Positions 56,870-64,000 of a DNA stretch of 64,000 bases are shown here, one piece after another. The stretch is from contig JAJEKV010000016.1 in the NCBI GenBank assembly GCA_021234155.1, positions 21,395,863 through 21,459,862 of the forward strand. Direction: 5' to 3'. Made by a program: the position numbers and the translations under genes. Within the stretch, counting starts at the first letter, position 1; each line of letters begins with the position of its first letter. The notes under the pieces are model-generated. The model worked only from the letters and a program-made list of their open reading frames with translations, did not search any database and had not been told where the DNA came from. The stretch comes from Isoetes taiwanensis. Lineage: Eukaryota; Streptophyta; Lycopodiopsida; Isoetales; Isoetaceae.

Positions 56870-57585
56870 CTAAAGCACCAACCACAGTTCTCCATTCATG
56901 CTAGATTCATAGAAGAACCAATAAAAAATTCCAGTGGCCCTTTGTTTGAAAACAACAAAGATCATGCTAGACAAAATGGCCAGAGTCCAAGCAACCCATG
57001 TAACCATTATTGCAGACATGGCTAAGAGCTCTGCTCCGGTAGGGAAGTTGAAAGGATCAGCAGAAATGAAGGAAGCATTATATACAGGGAGCACGTCGTT
57101 CATATTGCTTTGGTTAGAATACCTCATCTGTGCAGAAGTTTCCATATGTTCTGATTGTTGAACAGGTGCCCTTTGCCAGATTTCTAAGGCCCATGCAGAT
57201 CCAACAGAATAATCACTGTGAGTGCCACTCTGCAGCAAAGCAGGATGTAAGGAACCGGATAAGTTTTTCACGTCTGCTTTGTCGAGCAACATGCCAGCCG
57301 TAATATGAATCTATGGTTGAATCGATGGAAAGATATCCCAAGATTGAAAGCCAAAATAGAATCTAAGGCAAACAAATTATAGCAAAACCGACATTTACCT
57401 GCGTTAGTTTGTTCTTGCTCCTCCCCATCTGCATCCCCCCCTTCCTTACTTGTATCAGATCTTTCCTCCTCCCCACAACTCTTCACCAAAATCATTAGAG
57501 AAGGCAAACATTAGAAGCACAAAATCGATCAGAAGGGAAACCAAAGAGATTGACCTGGTAAAAGCCATGGAAGCTTATTATCCAT
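56870..57585 (-). other. 5' part of an unrecognised, possibly membrane-anchored protein gene
   Basis: A possible first exon starts at the ATG 57585 (MDNKLPWLLP, donor ccag|gtcaat at 57555). A second open stretch reads KSCGEEERSDTSKEGGDADG and ends at a donor (acgcag|gtaaatg, about 57400). A third, 57330-56870, reads DKADVKNLSGSLHPALLQSG, SDYSVGSAWALEIWQRAPV, then the hydrophobic ELLAMSAIMVTWVAWTLAIL and GIFYWFFYE. That gives an acidic N-terminus, a polar middle and one or two membrane segments. The phase between the first two pieces is not resolved. I do not recognise the family; a host gene or a pseudogene are both possible. Confidence 0.4.
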
Positions 57586-59052
57586 AGTTAGCGCTGCTCT
57601 AGGTGAAATCTATTGCAACAAAAAATCCTTTTCTCATGCCCATAATCATCCTTATAGCATGCCTAAAGGGGATAAATCATTGCATGTCGGAAATTGAAAG
57701 AGGGCAAATCGAGAAGGGCAAATCGATCTACGCCGAGATAGGAAAGGAAAAAATGAAAATCCAGATCATAACAAAAGAATTTTTTCCGATTTTTGGAAGA
57801 TCGGTTTTTTTTTTGGGCACCCTAAACCCATTAAACCTCAGGAAATCGACCTTAAGAAAATACCAAAAGTGTTTTTGGCCAAACCGGAAAAACCCAAATT
57901 AAAAGAGTTGATACAGGAGATTCGACAAAAGTACTTTTTTGAAGGCCCAGAAGTGCTCAAATCTGACATTGATCAATGCTAAGCATGACCTGAAGGATTC
58001 TTGAAGTCTCTGAGTACTCCCCTATCAGATCCAAAGCGATTTGGTTTATTTTTATCTTCTAAAATTCTTTGATGACCTGAGATTGATATTTTCCAGCATT
58101 TGAAGTATTGAAGTACTATTATTCAGTACTATTGTGATTGATTTACCTCCATATCAATGAAAATTTGATGCCAAGTTGAGGAAATTCTTTCTGATATGAT
58201 CCTTAACAATTTTGTTTTTCAAAGAATCTTACAGAAAATTCCCCTATGTCTTTAATTGCTTTTGGTTCAGTTGCCACCAATCCTTGCGACATCTGAGACC
58301 CATATGCTTTGAGAAAACCAAAAAATACCATTTACAACTCGAGTTAGAAAAATTTGCACTCTGTTTTGACTGTTCTTGACTGTATTTTGCCAAATCTGAA
58401 TGCAAAAATACCTATGAGCATCCAAATGAAGATCTGACCTCATGTCCACACTCTCTGCTAACCTTGTGATATATTGGCTTTGAAAATTCCCAAAAAAGTG
58501 GTCAGAAACTCTAGTTCCAATTTTCTGATCACTGTTTTCCAGTTTGACTACTATTGACCAATTTTTGACCCTACTTTAAGCTCGAATATCTTCCAGATTA
58601 TGATCTGACTTGGTCAGGGATTTCACCATTGGATTCCTACAACTTTTTTGTGCCAGTCTAAATCATTTGATCCAAAAATTCAATCCATTATCGATTGTTG
58701 TATCAGTTTGAGTCAAGGTTCCATTTTCTAGAAATGGGAAAGATATGAAACTTTGAGTTTTTGGCTTTTTTGCTAGATTTATCTTGCATAGATTGATCAC
58801 CTTAAGTGATCTGGAGGTCCTAACCCCAACTTGGGTCCCTACTCAAGTTGGCTTATTGTGGTTGACCTTTGAAGCCAGGTTGAAGGTCAACATTTTGGAG
58901 GTCCTACCGAGATCCTACCTGGATCTTGAGAACTCATGGCTCCAAAACAGAAATTTCCAGCAGAACAAGAACCACTAGAAGATTAGGAAGCATCAGAACC
59001 CTGCAGAGATAGATCTCTTCCCCCAAGTTTTTCAACTGGATTACTCCAGAGT
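57586..59052 (+). other. Leader / probable LTR-side sequence of the gypsy element
   Basis: From about 57950 the style changes to that of Ty3/gypsy leaders, with repeated phrases such as gatctgac, ccaatttttgac, ttccag and tttgac. No LTR boundary, TG/CA ends or primer binding site could be fixed. The 3' LTR lies outside the window, so the LTR cannot be defined by comparison. A 99-aa ORF at 57603-57902 has no similarity. Confidence 0.45.
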
Positions 59053-59973
59053 ATGCCTTACCAGTTTGAGTTGAATGTGCCTATTCCATTGCCTACTTTT
59101 GATTCTAGCATGAGTGCTAATACCTTTCTGAGAACTTTTGAAGATTACTACAGGGATTATGGCTTTAAAAAGGGATGTAAGTTCTCACAATTTGAGAAGT
59201 GTTTTAAAGAGGAGAGTGAAGTTGGTGCTTGGCTGACTTATGAGAAACTTATGGGAACCACCTCCTGGGATGACCTTGTCACTAAGTTCTTAGATAGGTT
59301 TGGAAAACTTGATACTCCTAAGGATCTTGTTAATGAATTGCAAAATTTCTCTATTTATGCAGGTGAAAGTGTTAGTCAATACAAGGAAAGGTTCAGCACC
59401 TTCATGAATAGATGCCAGAAATGCCAAGTTACCATCCCCACACTTTTTTTGGTGTCCTCTTTTATTAAAGGCCTATCTTCTAGACCAGAAATTCAAAGAA
59501 AACTTATCAAGATTCAAGCTGCAGAAGGTTTTGATTCCATTTACAAGGTCTTTGCCAAAGCAACTGAATTGACCAAGATGCTTTCTATCCTACCAGAAAA
59601 ACACAATGGCTTTCATCATGATCCCTTCTACCCTGATGCCATTGATGGCCCTTATGAACCTCACCACTCTGTTCCTATCTATGCTGTGCATAAAGAGAAG
59701 AAGAAAACCAAAGATGAAGAAGCTGATTCTCAAATTTCGGAGGTTAAAGCAGACTTGACAAAGGTAACTGAAGCTTTAGCAGAAGTGACCAAACAACTTG
59801 TGGAACTCAAAACAAGCAGGGCAGGTAAAACTTATCCTGAATGTATCCATTGCAATAGAACACATCCAGCTGACATTTGCTATTGGTAAATATGCCCTAA
59901 ATGCAAAAAGAAAGGTCATTTTGGTAGAGAATATCCAGTTTGTACTTTTTTGCAAGGAGATTGGTCATACTGA
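59053..59973 (+). pseudogene. Gypsy gag with zinc knuckles (one in-frame stop)
   Basis: The ATG at 59053 starts a protein with a retrotransposon-gag domain: TFEDYYRDYGFKKG, KCFKEESEVGAWLTYEKLM, DDLVTKFLDRFGKL, FSIYAGESVSQYKERFSTFM, then a coiled-coil-like QISEVKADLTKVTEALAEV. Two cysteine knuckles follow (CIHCNRTHPADIC and CPKCKKKGHFGREYPVC), separated by a TAA at 59887-59889. The first 278 residues end at that stop; the second knuckle continues in the same frame to about 59973. Gag would package element RNA in virus-like particles. The stop sits where a Gln codon would need only one C-to-T change. Confidence 0.8.
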
Positions 59974-59979
59974 TCTTAG

Positions 59980-60859
59980 GTGTTCTGTCAAAGAGTATTT
60001 TGCCAAGCAAGAGAGAGAAAATAAATCTGAGACAACTCCCCATGTAAGGTTTGCTGAATCTACCAGTTCTATAAGGTTTGTGCAGGCTACAGAAATGCCA
60101 AAGGCTGAAGAAGTAATGATGGTACAAACTAGAAGCATGGGAGAGGTCCATAGGCCTGTTGAACCCAACAAACACGTTCCAGAGAATTCAAGGAGGTCAA
60201 CACTACCACCAGCTGCTGTTACAGAAGTTCCTCCTCAAGAAATAGCTCCACCTCCTCAACAAAAGTATGGTAAAAGAGATCAAGACCTTGATGAATTAGA
60301 TGTTTTACTAAAAAATTCTAAAGTAAGTGTAGACTTATTTACCTTATTAAAGATTGCACCCAGCTATAAGAAAAAATTATTGCAACAACCTACCCTTAGT
60401 GAGGCAGTGGCTTGTGTAGGTGTTGCAAATGCTACTAATCTTATTTTGGCTCAAAATGAGGAAGATCCAGGTGCATTTATGTGTTCAGCCACTCTAGGTG
60501 GATACTCTTTTTCTAATGTGTTGCTGGATGGTTGTTCACCCCTAAATATCATGCCTTATCATGTTATGAAAAAATGTGGGCTCGAGATAGATAAAAGATC
60601 ATATGTTTTGTTAAAATCCTTTTCTAATGCTAAAATAGCACCAGTTGATATTGTGACCAAAGTTCCTGTTAATACTGAAGGTATTGTTGTAGCTGCCAAT
60701 TTTGTTGTTGTTGCTTTTGAGGACTTGGGAGAAGATACAGATATATATGATCTCTTGCTGGGAAGAAGGTGGATGGCCACAGTTGATGCTAGGCCAATCT
60801 GGTCTGAAGGGAGGTGCACCATTTCAAATGGTTCCCAGGTGGCTACAATCTACAACTAG
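59980..60859 (+). pseudogene. Gypsy protease region
   Basis: In the next frame a linker (FAKQERENKSETTPHVRFAE, MVQTRSM) leads to a retropepsin-like domain: GAFMCSATLGGYSFSNVLLD, then DGCSPLNIMP with the catalytic D at 60527-60529 (DGCS where many relatives have DTGS or DGGS), and LLGRRWMATVDARPIWSEG. It would cleave the Gag-Pol polyprotein. A TAG at 60857-60859 interrupts the frame before the RNase H. A hydrophobic-G motif (YDLLLGRRW) follows at the expected distance. Confidence 0.8.
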
Positions 60860-61513
60860 GATGGCTCTTATGGCTTTAAGGAAGAGGTACATTTTATTAA
60901 AGAAATGCTCATAGAAGAACCCTTAGGATCTTATAGCTTAGCAACCTCCAGAACAAAGAAAATTGATTTGATCCCCTTGGTTAGGGAATGTGCACTACCT
61001 TTTGAGAATGGCAGGGAAGGGTGTCTATGGTTTGATGGAGGGATTTCAAAGAAACTAAATGTAGCTTCATCTGCAGCTATACTAAAGGATACTTTCAATA
61101 AACTCTTGGCCAAAGTGGGAAGAATCTTTCCCCAAATAACTTCCAATGTAGCAGAGTATAAAGCTTTGATTGCAGGTCTCCAAGAAGCTAAGGCTATGGA
61201 CATTTCAGTCATACACATTTACGGAGACTCTCAATTGGTTTGCAGACAGATTAGTGGTGAATATCAGGCCAAGAATGCTGATATGGAGTCTCTGAGAAAT
61301 CAGGTAATGGGAATGCTTGCTTACTTTACTTCTTGGAAAATTACTCACATCCCAAGGGAGCAGAATTGGGAAGCTGATGCTTTGTGCAGAGATATCTTAA
61401 TGACATATCTATCTGAAGGAGCTATACCAGAAGAAGATCTTGATGAAGATGAGGCTAAGGAATTTTGCCCCATATTAGTCATAAATGCATCACAAGAGGA
61501 AGCAACTAATTAA
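60860..61513 (+). pseudogene. Additional RNase H (catalytically complete), located before RT
   Basis: Same frame as the protease. GCLWFDGGISKKLNVASSAA (catalytic D at about 61033), SNVAEYKALIAGLQEAKAMD (E at about 61152), IHIYGDSQLVCRQISGEYQA (D at about 61225), and HIPREQNWEADALCRDIL (D at about 61376). This is the complete DEDD set of type I RNase H of the plant RVT_3/archaeal-like kind. It would remove RNA from RNA-DNA hybrids during reverse transcription. The gag-pol frame stops at TAA 61511-61513. In Tat elements known to me, such a domain lies after the RT; here it is between protease and RT. Confidence 0.85.
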
Positions 61514-62572
61514 GTTATTATCAACAAACATGGTCAGCAAAGAACTCTGTTTGTGGGAGATCTCCTTGATACACAAAACAAGGAAGAAATCACCAAATTC
61601 TTTGAAGAAAGGAGTGATGTGTTTGCTTGGGATTATTCTGAGTTCATTGGTATCAAGGAAGAGGTATGTCAATTTGAAATCAAAATTAAGGAAGGATGTA
61701 AACTTGTTTTTCAGAAGTTAAGGAGGATCAATGCTTCACTTTTAGATCTAATTAAAGATGAATTGCATAAGATGTTGGATGGAGGTGTTATTGTGGAGAT
61801 TATTAATCCTGAATGGGTGTCATGCATTGTTCCAGTGGAAAAGAAGAATGGTGTTTTGAGAATCTGCATAGATTATCGAGACCTAAACAAAGCCACCATA
61901 AAAGATTGTTATCCTTTGCCTTTTCTAGAAGAAATTCTGTATGCTATTGCATGGAAAGATATGTATTCATTTTTAGATGGTTTTTCAGGATTTAATCAAA
62001 TCAGTATCAAAGAGGAGGATCAGCCAAAGACTTCATTTATCACTCCCTGGGGTACATATGCTACGAAAAGAATGCCATTTGGTTTAATGAATGCCCCAGC
62101 TACTTTCCAAAGGGCAATGGATATTATTTTCAAATCAATGTCTGTTGAAGAGTTCAGGGTGCATCTAGATGACCTTTGTCTAGGTTCTCATTCCACTAAT
62201 CATGTGGAATTACTTGCAAAAATTTGTTCTCTATGCAGGAGTTCAGGAGTTAATCCAAATCCAAAGAAGTGCATCTGTTTTGCATCAAAAGGACAGCTTT
62301 TAGGACATGAAGTATCCAATCAAGGTATTCAAGTTGCTTAAGATAAGATTGAAGCCCTCAAAAAGCTAGCACCTCCCAAGAATTTAAAGCAGGTTAAGAG
62401 TTTTATTGGTATGACAAGTTTCCTTAGGATGTATATTCCAAATTTTGCTCATATTTCGAGTCCCATTTCTAAGTTGACAAGGGTAGGCAAGTTTTCTAAA
62501 TCTGAAAGCAAGCATATACCTATCACATGGACTTCAGAATGCCAAGAGGCTCTTTCTCATTTCATCCATATG
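61514..62572 (+). pseudogene. Gypsy reverse transcriptase
   Basis: Continues in the same frame after the stop. FFEERSDVFAWDYSEFIGIK, GGVIVEIINPEWVSCIVPVE, RICIDYRDLNKATIKDCYPL, FLDGFSGFNQISI (first catalytic D), TPWGTYATKRMPFGLMNAPA, VHLDDLCLGS (catalytic DD, HLDD in place of YVDD), GQLLGHEVSNQGIQVA. Then a TAA at 62339-62341 where relatives read PDKIEAL, and the connection domain KIEALKKLAPPKNLKQVKSF, FLRMYIPNFAH. A frame change near 62570 ends it. It makes DNA from element RNA. Confidence 0.88.
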
Positions 62573-62573
62573 T

Positions 62574-62960
62574 GAAGCTACACTTTTGAAGAAACCAGAT
62601 CTGAGCATGCCATTTGAAGTTTATATCACTGTTACTAAAAAGGCCATAGGTTTAGCCATTTTGCAGGATAAACATACTATAGTTTTTGCAAGCAAACAAT
62701 GGTCTGCCCTTGAAGAAAGATACACCAGAATGGAGAAAAGTGATGTTGCACTCATGTTTCTTATTAATAGACAAGGACATTTGCTTCTGAAAAGCCAAGT
62801 CCAAGTCTACATGAAGCAAAACCCAATGGGTTTGTTATTTGGTAAGGCAACTAATAAACCAAAGATCCAGAGATGGGCTTGTAAGTTGCAAAGTTATGAT
62901 ATTTCTGTAAAAGAGTTGCATTTGGTACGAAGTCCTAGCCTCTACTTGCCTTACATATTT
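62574..62960 (+). pseudogene. Degenerate RNase H (connection/tether) after RT
   Basis: LSMPFEVYITVTKKAIGLAI occupies the position of the normal gypsy RNase H start (typically FEVYxDAS). Here the catalytic D is replaced (YITVTKKAIG). It continues FASKQWSALEERYTRMEKSD, LLKSQVQVYMKQNPMGLLFG and IQRWACKLQSYDISVKEL. The fold is retained but active-site residues are gone. This matches the idea that the upstream RNase H has taken over the activity. Confidence 0.8.
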
Positions 62961-63039
62961 TTTGACCATGAGGATGACTTGGACACTACTGACACTTCAC
63001 TTGCAGTGGCACATTTAGAGGTAACTCAAGGACATCAAG

Positions 63040-64000
63040 CCAAGGGAGGATGGCAACAACCTATCAGAGACTTCTTACAATATGGGATCATCTCTCCAAG
63101 CCTCACTTCAAGCCAAAAAAGGAGATTCAAGGACAAGTGCAGACAATTCAAGTTGATAGACAATGTCTTGTGCAAAGTCAACCGAGATGGAATTTTGTTG
63201 AGATGTGTAAATGAAGATGAGTCTGCCCTAATTATCAAGGAAATGCATAAAGGTATCTGTGGAGGACATTTTGCTGGAGATACTACAGCAAAAAAGATTC
63301 TCAGGTCTGGATATTACTGGCCTACTGTTTTCAAAGATTGCTATGAGATCATAAAGACTTGCCATCAATGTCAGATTTTTAGCAAAAGAATTTTATTACC
63401 AGCTGCCTTGAATCCTATCATTATCTCCAGGACCCTTTCAGATTTGGGGGCTAGATTATATTGGCCCCATTAATCCTTCTTCTGCAGGTCAACACCAACA
63501 TATCATTGTGGCCACAAATTATTTTACCAAGTGGGCAGAAGCAATACCTTTGAGGCAGGCTAATGCCTTCACAACTGCAAGGTTTTTACATGAATATCCA
63601 GTTGCATTCTGATGGGGGTACACCTTTTGTTAATGAAGTCATTGCTAACTTGTTGAGCATTTTGAAGGTTAAGCATACCAAAAGCTCCTCATACTATCCT
63701 CAGGGTAATGGACAAGATGAAGCCACTAACAAAGTGTTGAAAAATATTCTGCAGAAAACAGTTGTCAACTCGAGGGATTGGCATGTCAAAATAGTGGATG
63801 CACTTTGGGCTTATAGAGTCACTATCAAAACAGCTACAAATCACACACCTTTCAATTTGGTTTATGGCATAGAGGCAGTTTTACCAGTAGAACTCGAGTT
63901 GCCCTCTATTCTATTCTATTCCTCTTTGAGATTGGCTCATAAATTATGTTTACCTTTTGAACATGCTTTGCAGAAAAGATTGGATGCCTTGCTACATCCA
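63040..64000 (+). pseudogene. Gypsy integrase, incomplete at window end
   Basis: Zinc-binding HHCC region: MHKGICGGHFAGDTTAKKIL, YYWPTVFKDCYEIIKTCHQC. The frame changes near 63450 and again near 63600. Core: LDYIGPINPSSAGQHQHIIV (first D), TNYFTKWAEAIPLRQANAF, SDGGTPFVNEVI (second D), SSYYPQGNGQDEATNKVLKN (E), LWAYRVTIKTATNHTPFNLV. It would insert element DNA in the genome. The C-terminal domain, 3' LTR and any chromodomain lie beyond the window. Confidence 0.85.

Larger units (their letters stand above)
57950..64000 (+). mobile_element. Ty3/gypsy LTR retrotransposon with an extra RNase H, cut by the window end
   Basis: Domain order on the plus strand: gag, zinc knuckles, protease, RNase H with a full catalytic set, reverse transcriptase, a second RNase H lacking catalytic residues, integrase. 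From the protease to the RT connection (about 59.8-62.57 kb) a single reading frame is kept, with only three in-frame stops. Frameshifts occur near 59.97, 62.57, 63.45 and 63.6 kb. Domain content resembles plant Tat-group elements, but the order differs (see findings). The left boundary is approximate. Confidence 0.85.

Noticed and set aside
1-64000. CRISPR arrays, bacterial operons, riboswitches, ribosome-binding sites
   Set aside because: No regularly spaced identical repeats with unique spacers and no bacterial gene organisation. The window is plant nuclear DNA.

Overview
The window looks like nuclear DNA of a land plant. It holds an intron-rich chlorophyll synthase gene (CHLG, 15 exons, minus strand), a plant-type nepenthesin-like aspartic protease, a eukaryotic tRNA-Gly(UCC), and retroelements with plant-style domains: L1-like LINEs, a Tat-like Ty3/gypsy element and a hAT relic. 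Gene density is low and LINE copies dominate. That would suit a large non-angiosperm genome such as a fern or gymnosperm, but this is only an impression; nothing here fixes the species.

Layout. 1-3.9 kb: degenerate minisatellites and a head-to-tail dimer of a Pol III-boxed, SINE-like unit. 3.9-21.5 kb: an old LINE whose reverse-transcriptase segment is present three times in tandem (units of about 1.55 kb). The middle unit is split by a much younger 7.8-kb L1-like LINE with a 15-bp target-site duplication and a poly(A) tail. A second relic of the old LINE family follows. 22.2-29.0 kb: a tandemly duplicated aspartic-protease locus with one intact gene, a 5' remnant and a 3' remnant. A Merlin-type (ISXO2/IS1016-related) DNA transposon with an uninterrupted 313-aa transposase sits in the 5' remnant, and a 136-bp near-perfect hairpin lies in the spacer. 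29.6 kb: tRNA-Gly. 30.3-36.6 kb: complete CHLG, with a 1.06-kb poly(A)-tailed retro-insertion in intron 12. 36.8-38.5 kb: hAT/DUF659 transposase relic. 40.5-47.6 kb: a strongly strand-asymmetric repeat block with splice-like signals on the minus strand and a promoter-like segment repeated about 6.1 kb apart. 48.2-54.1 kb: 183-bp repeats followed by a GC-rich, decayed copy of the old LINE family. 55.4-57.6 kb: exon-like minus-strand segments of an unrecognised gene. 57.9-64.0 kb: a Ty3/gypsy element cut by the window edge, in the order gag - protease - extra RNase H - RT - degenerate RNase H - integrase.

The host genes likely to be functional are CHLG (last step of chlorophyll synthesis in the plastid), the secreted aspartic protease and the tRNA. 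Most of the rest records successive insertion, tandem duplication and decay of mobile elements. The observations most worth following up are the Merlin transposon in a plant context, the position of the catalytically complete RNase H upstream of the RT in the gypsy element, the triplicated RT segment and the hairpin at 25.1 kb.
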